From positions 62,001 through 126,000 of the forward strand of contig NZ_CP121247.1 in NCBI RefSeq assembly GCF_029632765.1: a DNA stretch of 64,000 nt, given 5' to 3'. Origin of the DNA: Arcanobacterium wilhelmae. GTDB lineage: Bacteria > Actinomycetota > Actinomycetes > Actinomycetales > Actinomycetaceae. The notes under the pieces were generated by a model. That model was not told the DNA's origin, ran no database searches, and was given only the letters and a program-made list of their open reading frames with translations. Shown here piece by piece: positions 55,101-63,483 of the stretch. Positions within the stretch are counted from its first letter, which is position 1. Each line of letters begins with the position of its first letter. A program made the position numbers and the translations under genes.

Positions 55101-56668
55101 TGCAAAATCACGGAGGCGAGCGCCGTGCGCTGGATTTCCGGTTCGGTGAACTCGGGGCGGGCGGCGAAGTTTTCTTCGGAGTAGAGGCGGATGGCAATGC
55201 CGTCGGCCACGCGGCCGCTTCGGCCCGAACGCTGGTTGGCGCTCGCCTGCGAAATCTCTTCGATCGGCAGGCGCTGCACCTTCGTTTTGTTGGAATAGCG
55301 CGAGATTCGCGCGTAGCCCGGGTCGATCACGTAGTGGATCCCGGGTACGGTGAGCGAGGTTTCGGCGATATTCGTGGCCAGCACGATGCGGCGGTGGCGG
55401 TGCGGGGCGAACACCCGGCGCTGCTCGGCGTTGCTCAGCCGCGCAAACAACGGCAATACCTCCACCGCACCCGGGTGCGTGGACGTTTCGCCGGGCGCGA
55501 GGTAACGCTGACCGAACTCGTCCCGGAACGCCTTCTCTGTTTCGTGGATCTCGCCCTCGCCCGAGAGGAACACGAGAATATCGCCTGTACCCTCGGCCAT
55601 CAGCTCGCGCGCGGCCTCCACGATCCCGTCCGTCATGTCTTTCGACTGCGCGCGGCTGAGCCGTTCCGGCGCGTCACGGCGCGGCTCGTCCACCTCGGAG
55701 CGCCCATCCGGACCGGTCGAATACTCGCGCAACTCGCTGCCAGCCGCGTCGTCGGCGACGCCGGTGAGCGGACGATACCGGATCTCCACCGGGAACGTGC
55801 GCCCGGACACCTCGATAATCGGGGCTGTGTCGCCAGGGCGGCCTCCGGCCGCATGCTCGCCGAAGTGCGCCGCGAAACGCTCCGAATCGATCGTCGCGGA
55901 CGTAATAATAACCTTCAAATCCGGGCGCTGCGGCAGCAGACGCGCGAGATAGCCGAGCAAGAAATCGATATTGAGGGAGCGCTCGTGGGCTTCGTCGATA
56001 ATGATCGTGTCGTAGCGGCGCAGCTGCGGATCGGACTGGATTTCGGCCAGGAGGATGCCGTCCGTCATGAGCTTCACCAGCGTCTTTTCCGAGACTTCCT
56101 CGGTGAAACGCACCTGGTAGCCGATCGTTTCGCCCAGCTTTTGCCCAAGCTCCTCACTGATACGGTCCGCCACGGAACGCGCCGCGATACGCCGCGGCTG
56201 CGTATGCCCGATCATGCCCGTGATTCCGCGGCCGAGCTCCAAGCAAATCTTCGGCAGCTGCGTGGTTTTGCCCGAGCCGGTTTCGCCCGCAACAATCACC
56301 ACCTGGTTGTTGAGGATCGCGTGCGCAATATCCTCCCGACGCGCCGAAACCGGCAGCTGTGGCGGGTACGTGATCGTGGGGACGGACGCGCGGCGGGCTT
56401 CGATCTGCTGCGGCGTAAACGGCTTCGGAGTGCGCCTGCGCGGCGCCTGCCCGAGGCTGCGCGAACCCCGACGCCGACCGCGAGAGTTACGGTGTGTCTG
56501 ACCAGAATGTTGTGTGGGCTGGCCGCCGCCACGCTCGCTCGCGGCCGGGGAGCCGGCACCCGCGCGCGAGCCGCGTTTCGGCGCGCGCCGCGCCCCGGCG
56601 TCGCTCTCGCTCATCGGGTTGGTGACGTTCTTCGCGCCGCGCTCGCGGCCCACATTCTGCTCAGACAT
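52193..56668 (-). CDS. hrpA: ATP-dependent RNA helicase HrpA (DEAH box)
   Basis: A 1491-aa DEAH/RHA helicase. Walker A GETGSGKTTQLP, motif II IIIDEAHERSLNID, SATIDSERFA, SGEGEIHETEKAF, NIAETSLTVPGI and QRSGRSGRVADG; then helicase-associated and OB-fold parts and the long C-terminal DUF3418-type region. Longer than E. coli HrpA (1300): an Arg/Gly-rich N-terminal ~90 residues and low-complexity stretches with motif copies (53033, 53643, 55756, 56595) account for the difference. E. coli HrpA rescues stalled ribosomes. Confidence 0.95.
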   Translation of the reverse strand: MSEQNVGRERGAKNVTNPMSESDAGARRAPKRGSRAGAGSPAASERGGGQPTQHSGQTHRNSRGRRRGSRSLGQAPRRRTPKPFTPQQIEARRASVPTITYPPQLPVSARREDIAHAILNNQVVIVAGETGSGKTTQLPKICLELGRGITGMIGHTQPRRIAARSVADRISEELGQKLGETIGYQVRFTEEVSEKTLVKLMTDGILLAEIQSDPQLRRYDTIIIDEAHERSLNIDFLLGYLARLLPQRPDLKVIITSATIDSERFAAHFGEHAAGGRPGDTAPIIEVSGRTFPVEIRYRPLTGVADDAAGSELREYSTGPDGRSEVDEPRRDAPERLSRAQSKDMTDGIVEAARELMAEGTGDILVFLSGEGEIHETEKAFRDEFGQRYLAPGETSTHPGAVEVLPLFARLSNAEQRRVFAPHRHRRIVLATNIAETSLTVPGIHYVIDPGYARISRYSNKTKVQRLPIEEISQASANQRSGRSGRVADGIAIRLYSEENFAARPEFTEPEIQRTALASVILQMASLGLGEVQKFPFIDPPDLRSIRDGVAQLEEIGALEPGLHVPTLTDTGRALARLPIDPRLGRMLLAAVDNGATSEVLVLVAAMSVQDVRERPAEQRAQADQLHARFTEPTSDFLAYLNLWRYLRTQQRELSGSAFRRMCHEEFLHWLRFREWADVVEQLTQLARELHLTVHPIALPSRAQIRAEQDNGDNSHNQDVARAVKTVGRSKDAPAADAIHRSLLTGLLSSIGTYSERHRDYLGARGTHFVIWPGSGLHKRTPDWVMAAELVETSRLFARTVAKIDPEWIERIAGPLVKKQYTEPHWSTRQGAALAHEKVMLYGLTLIADRKVLLSKVGTPTSRELARELFIRHALVDNQWRTHHAFVKYNKEQLAQAREVEERLRQVGVVADETAQFTFFDERIPESIVSARHFDSWWKKERHAHPELLNFTQEFLLGESSASEENFPTEWVQGDITLPIDYTFNPGSHSDGLTIDVPVTLLPQLTDAGFDWLVPGMLDELVTSTIRALPKPVRRQLVPAPDVAKHILDILPDWDAVAHGQPGAPSFRKAFTDAVYQLRRVDVTDADWDAVTLPAHLEVTFRVRSERGAVLDQSTSITHLQKVLAPQTQGAVENVVKSAVAQALEEAKAALLGPEAAGSANAPTITGAEQPLGGWPPVAQGVIPEVIETTGPHGMVVRGYPALVEVPGKAGVITQAGETATSGAQSLAGLDGVTVELRVLAEPAEQVRDHRLGVIRLVASEVALPEGRVTSRWTGDEALAMSATPYPSTSALVADLQLAATRNLAEKWAKETKNKLGRLREREVYEQLREWVRARVEDEIYRIVRICVRVFSAWGDVESAVRVSTSVALLATVSDVKMQVEGLVYNGFISATPDVQLAQYPRYLAAAVHRIEKAAANPAADDALAWQVQTVTDKYERECEEFAREPWNAERAGQLKQAKWMIEELRVSLFAQQLGTQGKVSVQRIEKVLRG

Positions 56669-56796
56669 ACCCGCCTATTCTCCCACGGAACCGGTTCGAG
56701 GGAAAAGAGAGGCTCACGACGCCGGCGTGCGAGGTGCGGACTCGCGGGGTCAGGAGTGAATGGTGAGTTCTCCATGGTGAGCTTTCTGTTGGTGGA

Positions 56797-57543
56797 TTAA
56801 AACTCCGCGCCCTCCGCGCGGCGAAGATCCGTCGGTGTCGTGGCAATCGCTTCAACCGCGGCGGTCAGGCCCGCGACGATATCCGCCAGTGGCAGTGAGA
56901 ACGTGCCCGGCCGGTCCGTCACCTGTTCCGGAAGGAACGGCACGTGGATGAAACCGGCACGGATGCCTGCGGTTTCAGGCGCGACGTCGGTGGGCGCGGG
57001 CTGCGCTGCCGCTCCCGCGGCGCCAGTGGACGCAAGCCGAGCACCGGCGTCGGGAGCGTTGGGTGCGAGTTGCGCCCCGACGTCGGCGGCGAGGGCGAGC
57101 GTGCCGTACATCAAGTGGTTGCACACAAAAGTGCCGGCCGTGTTCGAGAGCGCGGCGGGCAGGCCGGCGGCGCGGATCACTGCGACCATCGCCTTCACTG
57201 GCAGCGTGGAGAAGTAGGCGGCGGGGCCGCCGGGGATCACGGGCTGGTCGATGGGAGAGTGGCCGGCGTTATCGGGGATACGGGCGTCGTCGATATTGAT
57301 GGCCACGCGCTCCACTGTGATGGCCGTGCGCCCGCCGGCCTGGCCAACGTTCACCACGGCGGACGGGCGGTGGAAGGCGATGAGTTCGCGCGTGCGCTCG
57401 ATCGCCTCGCCGAAAACCGTGGGCACCTGAGCGGTGATGATCCGCGCGCCCGATATTTCCGCTGGTAGGCGGCGCACCGCCTCCCATGCGGGGTTGATGG
57501 GTTCGCCGTCGAACGGGTCGAAGCCGGTGATGAGGATTTTCAT
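56797..57543 (-). CDS. pcp: Pyrrolidone-carboxylate peptidase (pyroglutamyl-peptidase I)
   Basis: Removes N-terminal pyroglutamate from peptides. The 248-aa C15 cysteine peptidase has ILITGFDPFDGEPINPAW, the Glu region VERVAINIDDARIPDN, the catalytic Cys in AGTFVCNHLMYG and His in AGFIHVPFLPEQ. Between Cys and His lies an insert of ~40 Ala/Pro/Gly residues (DVGAQLAPNAPDAGARLAS) not seen in usual homologues (about 215 aa); it holds a motif copy (57044-57053) and resembles the insert in HemH (PDAGAQLAPNP). Confidence 0.95.
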   Translation of the reverse strand: MKILITGFDPFDGEPINPAWEAVRRLPAEISGARIITAQVPTVFGEAIERTRELIAFHRPSAVVNVGQAGGRTAITVERVAINIDDARIPDNAGHSPIDQPVIPGGPAAYFSTLPVKAMVAVIRAAGLPAALSNTAGTFVCNHLMYGTLALAADVGAQLAPNAPDAGARLASTGAAGAAAQPAPTDVAPETAGIRAGFIHVPFLPEQVTDRPGTFSLPLADIVAGLTAAVEAIATTPTDLRRAEGAEF

Positions 57544-57878
57544 GAGGTAATTCTACGCGGACGGTGGGATGGTGCTGGCGGGCGGGGCAAAGGGGTGCCC
57601 GCGCCACAGGTTGCGTGTGCAGCGCGGGCTAGTGGTAGGCCGAAAAGCGGTGAGAGTTGCTTCGACCCACGTTTTCGTGGAGTGCTCCACAAGTGTTATG
57701 AATTTGTGCTGGGGTGCGAGTAAGTGGGCTCGCAACCAGTGATGTTACGGTAACGTTACCGTAAATTTGCGCGTTGTTCTACTGGTAGTATTTTCCCAAA
57801 CGCCAGGGGCGCGAGTGCACGTTATTGATGTGACAGCCGCAACTATGTAAGAGTTGTTCCCAATGCGCGGCCACAACC
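57544..57878. other. 335-bp region upstream of pcp with a 20-bp palindrome
   Basis: TTACGGTAACGTTACCGTAA at 57745-57764 is a perfect palindrome, a plausible repressor site, about 200 bp before the pcp start. A small hairpin GTGGAGTGCTCCAC lies at about 57678-57691. No gene is supported; the following gene ends at 57879. Confidence 0.6.
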
Positions 57879-59285
57879 TCAGGCGCGCATCGCGTTGACT
57901 TTGGCCTGAACCTCGGCCACCGTCTCCTTCAACTTCGCGAAATCCTCGCGCACCTCGCGGGCGCGAACCAGCTCCTCTTTGAAAGCCTCAAGGCGGTTCA
58001 GTGATTCGCCCGCGCGATCAATCGCATTCGACACCACGCCCGCGAGCTCCTGCCCCTCGGCGGGAATCTCAACGCCCGTCACCGACGTCTGCCACAACTG
58101 CAACAACTGGCGCGGAATCGAGACCCCGGAAAGAACCTGGTCGATGTAAACGCTCGAATCCGCCACAAGCTTCTCGTGCTGGCGCGAGAACGACTCCAGC
58201 GTATCCACGTCCTCGATCAGCACCTCGGAGAGCATCTCCAACGACTCGAGGTGATCGCTACTAGAGGCTCCGGAATCGCTTGCCGCCCCGGCGTCGTCGG
58301 TGGCTCCAGCGTGCGGATCGAAACCGGCGTCGATCAGCTCCGCCACAAAGAAACCGCACGTGTTCGTATGCAGGCGCGAAAGCGCAATACGGAAGCGGGT
58401 GCGCGCAATGTTCAACTCGAGCTCGCGGATGCGCGCAACGAGGCTGGAGAGGTAGTTCCCCACGATCGACTGCATCTGGTTCCACACCATCAGCGGTTCC
58501 ATAATCTTCGAAAGCTCGGGATGCGTGGTGCCCAGAATCGTGAAACGGCCCGCAACCTGGCCGACCTCGGCCATGTCTTCGCGCACGGCGCGCGCCACCT
58601 CGGCAAGGCGGTGCGAGACTTCCGCGAGCTCGTCCTGGCGCCCCATCCACGCGTTGAGGGTATCGAATTCGCTCCACACACTCCCGAGCATGTAGTGGAG
58701 CGGAGTATCGCCCCAGCGGGTGGGGAAGACGTCGGTCATTGCTTCGCGGGCCGCCACCTCGGCAGGGAGCGCGATATTTTGGAAATCTTCGTAAGAGCTG
58801 ATTCCCGCGCTGGCAAGATCGCCGGCAAGCATCTCGACGGCGGCGGCGGCCGCCTCACGGCGGTTCATGCCGTCGTCGAGCAGCTCGTATTCGTGGCCAC
58901 GCACGTGCGAGTAGATACCGCGCGCAGTATTGAACAGATCGTCGCGGCAGGGGCGGGCGCGGACCGAGAGGTAATCGCCGTTCTTGAGCGGGGTGATGGT
59001 GGCAAAAACATCGTATTCCGAGCCGTCAGCCGCGAGGTTCATCACGTAAGCGGCGAACGGTTCGCCCGCCTCGAGCGTATCCCACATGACCTTGAAGGCG
59101 GCGCCGGGCATCGCTGGGTGGCGGATAATGTTGTGTGGCGCGCCGGTGAGTTGCTCGTGCCCGTAGCGCGACAGACGCGTGAACACCTCGTTCGACAGCT
59201 TGATCACGCCTTTGGCGTCCGTTGTTGAGAAGAAGAGCTCGTGTGGGGCAACTTCGTGCTGGGCGCCTGTCGGCTCGACCTTCAT
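57879..59285 (-). CDS. Aer-type PAS-domain protein with helical C-terminal region (paralogue 2)
   Basis: A 468-aa paralogue of the 35888 protein, colinear throughout: LFFSTTDAKGVIKLSNEVF, GAPHNIIRHPAMPGAAFKVMWD, MVWNQMQSIVGNYLSSL, GFFVAELIDAGFDP, VSIPRQLLQLWQ. It lacks the long Ala/Gly insert of paralogue 1 but has its own short insert (DDAGAASDSGASSSD) at two motif copies (58288, 58324). AAAGGACT precedes the ATG at 59285. No membrane segment or MCP signalling tip. Confidence 0.85.
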   Translation of the reverse strand: MKVEPTGAQHEVAPHELFFSTTDAKGVIKLSNEVFTRLSRYGHEQLTGAPHNIIRHPAMPGAAFKVMWDTLEAGEPFAAYVMNLAADGSEYDVFATITPLKNGDYLSVRARPCRDDLFNTARGIYSHVRGHEYELLDDGMNRREAAAAAVEMLAGDLASAGISSYEDFQNIALPAEVAAREAMTDVFPTRWGDTPLHYMLGSVWSEFDTLNAWMGRQDELAEVSHRLAEVARAVREDMAEVGQVAGRFTILGTTHPELSKIMEPLMVWNQMQSIVGNYLSSLVARIRELELNIARTRFRIALSRLHTNTCGFFVAELIDAGFDPHAGATDDAGAASDSGASSSDHLESLEMLSEVLIEDVDTLESFSRQHEKLVADSSVYIDQVLSGVSIPRQLLQLWQTSVTGVEIPAEGQELAGVVSNAIDRAGESLNRLEAFKEELVRAREVREDFAKLKETVAEVQAKVNAMRA

Positions 59286-59489
59286 AACAGTCCTTTCGCG
59301 GGGGTGAGATTCGGCGTGGTTGATAAAAAATCTACAACAGTTACCGGCTCGAGGCTTTTCGGTTGGGCTGTTTTGTGGCGGATTTCCTGGTTTTTGGATG
59401 GGTAGTTTTCCCCATGCTGAGTATTTCGCCCGACGCCGGGGCTGGGCTGCGGCGGCGGGTCGGGGCTTGCGTCTGGGCATGGCTGATGT

Positions 59490-59567
59490 TGTGTGCGGAA
59501 CTCAATCAGTTGCGTGAGGGGTTGCGTATAGAGCAACGCCTAGCCCGATTGACGGAGTTGTTCACGG
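59490..59567. repeat. Palindromic intergenic element, copy G
   Basis: TGTGTGCGGAACTCAATCAG, centre GGGGTTGCGTATAGAGCAACGCC, and GATTGACGGAGTTGTTCACGGG. The stem is complete. Confidence 0.87.
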
Positions 59568-59701
59568 GCTCGCGACGGCGGCGCGCGGCTCGCGATTCCG
59601 ACACGCCCGGCCTGTGGGGAACTTTTGGTGTGTTTCGCGCGGACCGCCGCCATGCTCGTCTCAAAAACGAAGGTGCCTCGTCCGCTTTCCTCCAGGCTGG
59701 A

Positions 59702-59717
59702 ATACTATATCTAGTGT
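59702..59717. promoter_or_regulatory. NrdR box upstream of nrdD
   Basis: ATACTATATCTAGTGT closely fits the NrdR consensus (acaCwAtATaTwGtgt). It lies 23 bp before the nrdD ATG, where the ATP-cone repressor NrdR would block transcription. NrdR usually binds two boxes; I see only one here. Confidence 0.8.
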
Positions 59718-59740
59718 TCGCTTATGGAGGGGAGCACAAG

Positions 59741-62077
59741 ATGTCGGTGTTAGATGAGATCCGCAAGAACCTGGAAAACGCGCCAAAAGACGGTGAAATC
59801 CGCGGCTCGGATGACGGCGGTGCTCGCCCTGACACCACAACATCTCGTGTTCAGGCCGCACAGGAGATCGAGGGTATAGAGGGGACCGAACGCCACACTA
59901 TCACTTCAGTTCATAAGCGCGACGGCCGCACTTTGCCGTTCGAGCCACGCAAGCTGGTCAGCTCGATCGAACGTGCGTCGTTCGCGGCGGCGCGCGTGGC
60001 AACGCACGCCGCCGCCCTCACCCCCGCGGCGCTCAATACTCTCGCGGCCGCAGTGATCGCAGAGCTGGAGGCTCACGGGAATACCGAGCCTCCGGCGTCG
60101 GCGATCGGGGAAACTGTGGCGCGCGTTCTTTCCGCGTCCGGCCAGAGCGCCGTCGCGCGCGCCTTCCGCGCCGAGCGCGCACGGGTTGAGGCTGACCGCG
60201 CCCGCTCCACCGATATCAAGACCCAGGTGGGCAAGCTTCTCTCACGCGCACCCGAAGTGGTCAACGAGAACGCGAACAAGGATTCGCTCGTGTTCAACAC
60301 ACAACGCGATCTCACCGCAGGCTCCGTGGCGAAGGCCTACGCGCTCGCGGACCTCCTGCCCGCGCACGTCGCCAACGCACACATGCGCGGCGACATCCAC
60401 TTCCACGATCTCGACTACAGCCCGTTCCAGCCGATGACCAACTGCTGCATCATCGACATCCCGGGCATGCTCGCGCAGGGCTTCCAGATTGGCAACGCGC
60501 GCGTCGAATCGCCGCGCTCCATCAACACCGCCGCCGCTCAGATCACCCAGATCATCGCGAACGTGGCCTCGTCCCAGTACGGCGGCTGTTCGGTGGATCG
60601 CGCCGACGAAGTCCTCGCGCCCTACGCGCAGATGAACTATGCCAAGCACCTCGCCGACGCCGAAGAATGGGTTGCGCCCGACAAGCGCGAAGCATACGCG
60701 TGGGCGAAGACCCGCAAAGACATCTACGATGCCATGCAATCGCTCGAGTACGAGATCAACACCCTCTACTCCTCGAACGGCCAGACCCCGTTCGTCACCG
60801 TCGGCTTCGGCCTGGGAACCGGCCGTTTCGAGCGTGAGATCCAGCGCGCGATCCTGCAGGTGCGCATCACCGGCATTGGCGCACAGCACCACACCGCGAT
60901 CTTCCCCAAGCTCATCTTCGGGATCCGTCGCGGCGTGAACCTCGAGCCAGCCGATCCGAATTACGACATCAAGAAGCTCGCGCTCGAATGCTCCGCCAAG
61001 CGCATGTATCCGGACATCCTCAACTACGACGCAATCGTGGATATTGAGGGCGACTACAAGGCTCCGATGGGATGCCGCTCTTTCCTCCCGCGCTGGGTGG
61101 ATCCAGAAACCGGGCGCGCCGTGAATGCTGGCCGCATGAACCTCGGCGTCGTCACCCTCAACGTGCCGCGTATCGCGATCGAAGCTGCCGGCTCGAAGGA
61201 ACGCTTCTGGGCGTTGCTTGACGAGCGCATGAACATCGTCCACGACGCCCTCGATTTCCGTGCGCGCCGTTGCGAAGACGCCACCCCGGCGTCGGCCCCG
61301 ATCCTCTACCAGTTCGGCGCCTTCGGCAAGCGAGCCGCGAAGAACGAACCTGTCCACAAGTTCTTCGCTCACCACCGCGCAACCGTCTCTATCGGATACA
61401 TTGGCCTGTACGAGGCTGCCTGCGCGTTCTACGGCCCTGCCTGGGAAAACGATCCGGAGGCGAAGGAGTTCACGCTGGAGATCGTGCGCCGCCTCGCTGC
61501 CTACGCCGAGGAATGGAAGGCAGATTCTCCCTACTGGTACTCGGTGTACTCCACACCCTCGGAATCGCTCACGGATCGGTTCGCGAAACTCGACCGCGCC
61601 AAGTTCGGCGAGATCCCGAACATCACCGACAAGGGCTACTACACGAACTCCTTCCATTACGACGTGCGCAAGAAGGTCACCCCGTTCGAAAAGATCGATT
61701 TCGAGGCGCCCTATCCGCATTACGCGAAGGGTGGGTTCATCCACTACTGCGAATACCCCAAGCTCGATCACAACCTCTCCGCGCTGGAGGCAGTGTGGGA
61801 TTACAGCTACGACCGCGTGGCCTACCTTGGGACGAACACGCCGATCGACCACTGCTACGAGTGCGGTTTCGAGGGCGAGTTCTCGACGACAGCGGCCGGG
61901 TTTGCGTGCCCTGATTGCGGGAACACGAATCCCGAGACGTGCGATGTTGTGCGCCGCACTTGCGGCTATCTCGGTAATCCGATGAAGCGCCCAATGGCTG
62001 CCGGGCGCCAGGAGGAAATCGTGAGCCGTGTGAAGCATCTTGAGGGTGAAACCCGTGTTGCCAAGCGTGGTGAGTAA
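59741..62077 (+). CDS. nrdD: Anaerobic ribonucleoside-triphosphate reductase (class III)
   Basis: Oxygen-independent reduction of NTPs with a glycyl radical. The 778-aa protein has an ATP-cone (SVHKRDGRTLPFEPRKLVSSI), the barrel core (HDLDYSPFQPMTNCCIIDIP, MGCRSFLPRW, MNLGVVTLNVP), a zinc Cys set (CYECGFEGEF and CPDCGN) and the C-terminal radical Gly in RRTCGYLGNP. ATG at 59741 with GGAGGGGAG; the frame extends upstream without support. Implies anaerobic growth. Confidence 0.97.
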   Translation: MSVLDEIRKNLENAPKDGEIRGSDDGGARPDTTTSRVQAAQEIEGIEGTERHTITSVHKRDGRTLPFEPRKLVSSIERASFAAARVATHAAALTPAALNTLAAAVIAELEAHGNTEPPASAIGETVARVLSASGQSAVARAFRAERARVEADRARSTDIKTQVGKLLSRAPEVVNENANKDSLVFNTQRDLTAGSVAKAYALADLLPAHVANAHMRGDIHFHDLDYSPFQPMTNCCIIDIPGMLAQGFQIGNARVESPRSINTAAAQITQIIANVASSQYGGCSVDRADEVLAPYAQMNYAKHLADAEEWVAPDKREAYAWAKTRKDIYDAMQSLEYEINTLYSSNGQTPFVTVGFGLGTGRFEREIQRAILQVRITGIGAQHHTAIFPKLIFGIRRGVNLEPADPNYDIKKLALECSAKRMYPDILNYDAIVDIEGDYKAPMGCRSFLPRWVDPETGRAVNAGRMNLGVVTLNVPRIAIEAAGSKERFWALLDERMNIVHDALDFRARRCEDATPASAPILYQFGAFGKRAAKNEPVHKFFAHHRATVSIGYIGLYEAACAFYGPAWENDPEAKEFTLEIVRRLAAYAEEWKADSPYWYSVYSTPSESLTDRFAKLDRAKFGEIPNITDKGYYTNSFHYDVRKKVTPFEKIDFEAPYPHYAKGGFIHYCEYPKLDHNLSALEAVWDYSYDRVAYLGTNTPIDHCYECGFEGEFSTTAAGFACPDCGNTNPETCDVVRRTCGYLGNPMKRPMAAGRQEEIVSRVKHLEGETRVAKRGE

Positions 62078-62184
62078 GAGCGTGCTGGCGGGCGCCGCTG
62101 GCACACACCAAGCGTTACGGTTCGTTCCCGCGCCCATTGGGGAATGAACCGGCCACCGGCGTCGGCCCCCGACGACGCCACCCC

Positions 62185-62222
62185 GGGCCGTGCCTGCGCC
62201 CGCAAATCCGCAGGCACGGCCC
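62185..62222 (+). terminator. Hairpin between nrdD and nrdG
   Basis: GGGCCGTGCCTGCG (62185-62198) and its exact complement (62209-62222), then ACTTTTCG. A motif copy lies just before (62156-62165). It could attenuate nrdG relative to nrdD, fitting the low need for activase. Confidence 0.72.
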
Positions 62223-62264
62223 ACTTTTCGACAACGTGCGCGAGAACGAGACGAGGAGGAACGG

Positions 62265-62840
62265 ATGCGGATCGACGACGCCGGTGTGCGCCAGCCTGAG
62301 CGCGGCGAGTGGCGTTCTGATCGGCTTTCGCGCGGCCGGATCGCAGACTACAAGCCGTTCAACTTTGTCGACGGCGAAGGCGTGCGGTGCTCGATCTATG
62401 TGAGTGGTTGCCCATTCAAATGCCCGGGCTGTTACAACGTGGCCGCGCAATCCTTCATGTACGGAACCGAGTTCACGCGCGAACTTGAAGAGCGAATCTT
62501 CGTAGATCTTGCCCAGCCCTACGTTGCGGGCCTGAGCTTTCTTGGCGGTGAGCCGATGCTCGCAACAGGCGTGCTCCTGCCGATTGCCCGCCGGCTGCGC
62601 GCCGAGTTTGGCGCAGCAAAAACGATCTGGACGTGGAGCGGGTACACCTTCGAGCAGCTCCAGCAAGAAACCGCCGATAAGCGCGAGCTCCTGGCCCTGA
62701 CCGACGTGCTCGTCGATGGTCCGTTCCTCCAGGCGCAATACATCTCAAACCTGGCATTCCGTGGCTCAACGAACCAGCGGATCCTGAACGTGCCTGCCTC
62801 CCTCAAAACCGGCAACCCGATCCCCTACGAGGCCTTCTAG
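62265..62840 (+). CDS. nrdG: Anaerobic ribonucleotide reductase activating protein (radical SAM)
   Basis: Generates the NrdD glycyl radical. The 191-aa radical-SAM protein has VDGEGVRCSIYVSGCPFKCPGC (CX3CX2C cluster, Cys residues in CPFKCPGC), LSFLGGEPM and TIWTWSGYT. GAGGAGGA precedes the ATG. Confidence 0.96.
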   Translation: MRIDDAGVRQPERGEWRSDRLSRGRIADYKPFNFVDGEGVRCSIYVSGCPFKCPGCYNVAAQSFMYGTEFTRELEERIFVDLAQPYVAGLSFLGGEPMLATGVLLPIARRLRAEFGAAKTIWTWSGYTFEQLQQETADKRELLALTDVLVDGPFLQAQYISNLAFRGSTNQRILNVPASLKTGNPIPYEAF

Positions 62841-62849
62841 TGATGCTTG

Positions 62850-63077
62850 TCAGCCCGCTTGGTATTGGCTGAGCGCGCGCTCAATGATTGTCAGATCGTC
62901 CACGTCTTCCTCGTTCGCGAGTTTTGCAATCTGATGAGCAAGTTCCTTGGGGAGTACTGTTCGGATCCGCGCTGGACCCCACGAACGCTGCGCATGTTCA
63001 ATACGCTCGGCGCTCCAGCCCTTCTCAAAATCGTCCGCGATCGCCCACTCTTCGGGTGTCATATTCAGGTCAGTCAT
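62850..63077 (-). CDS. Antitoxin of a BrnT/BrnA-like pair
   Basis: A 75-aa acidic/helical protein: MTPEEWAIADDFEKGWS, RIRTVLPKELAHQIAKLANEE (ribbon-helix-helix-like) and ERALSQYQAG. Its ATG overlaps the stop of the preceding toxin gene (ATGA). Order toxin-first is as in brnTA. Likely binds and represses its own promoter. Confidence 0.75.
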   Translation of the reverse strand: MTDLNMTPEEWAIADDFEKGWSAERIEHAQRSWGPARIRTVLPKELAHQIAKLANEEDVDDLTIIERALSQYQAG

Positions 63078-63310
63078 GAGCCGATCCTTTCGATATAAAG
63101 CTTCCGAGCCCTCATTGCGTGGAAAACGGTGACAGCTTGACCGCAAATCGTTGCCCCGATTTCGAGTAATCGTCCGTTCGTGTCCCATCCTAATCTCAGC
63201 ACTTTGGTAGGTCTATAGCCTTCATAGAAGTCCGTGATGTAGTACTTCCACGCATGTGCGATATCAATATCGGTTGCGCCGTGTCGGTGGGCCGATGGAA
63301 GTATTTTCAC
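63074..63310 (-). CDS. Toxin of a BrnT/BrnA-like pair
   Basis: A 78-aa protein, KILPSAHRHGATDIDIAHAW, then VLRLGWDTNGRLLEIGATI and VFHAMRARKLYI, the pattern of actinobacterial BrnT/DUF4258-like toxins (RelE-type RNase fold). I chose the GTG at 63310 because AGGAGGAG lies just before it; the TTG 24 bases upstream is weaker. Confidence 0.75.
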   Translation of the reverse strand: MKILPSAHRHGATDIDIAHAWKYYITDFYEGYRPTKVLRLGWDTNGRLLEIGATICGQAVTVFHAMRARKLYIERIGS

Positions 63311-63432
63311 TTCTCCTCCTCTCGCCTCTTCCAATTATTCGTTCGGTTCTGAGGCAAGAGATGAGCACATAGGGAAGTTGTGGAAAATACGTGCGCAAAC
63401 GACGACTGTGGAGAAAAATTTCTCAGAAACGA

Positions 63433-63468
63433 AATTTGGCGTTACGCATGGCAGCGCAACGCCAAATT
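63433..63468 (-). terminator. Hairpin ending the EamA gene, related to the palindromic element
   Basis: AATTTGGCGTT (63433-63443) pairs with AACGCCAAATT (63458-63468). On the minus strand it follows the EamA stop by about 15 bp and continues into TTTCGTTTCT. The inner GGCGTT/AACGCC matches the stem of the ~78-bp element. Confidence 0.7.
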
Positions 63469-63483
63469 AAAGGTCAACGCGTT

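Larger units (their letters stand above)
59286..59740. other. 455-bp divergent region between PAS paralogue 2 and nrdD
   Basis: From left to right: the leftward promoter (TAGATT in a T-rich context), a motif copy (59430-59439), element copy G (59490-59567) and an NrdR box (59702-59717). The frame that runs through it in front of nrdD has no start signal and no homology. Confidence 0.6.

Noticed and set aside
54977..56800. 607-aa frame antisense to hrpA
   Set aside because: Shadow of the helicase; no family resemblance.
60242..62224. 660-aa frame antisense to nrdD
   Set aside because: Shadow of a well-conserved enzyme; composition not protein-like.
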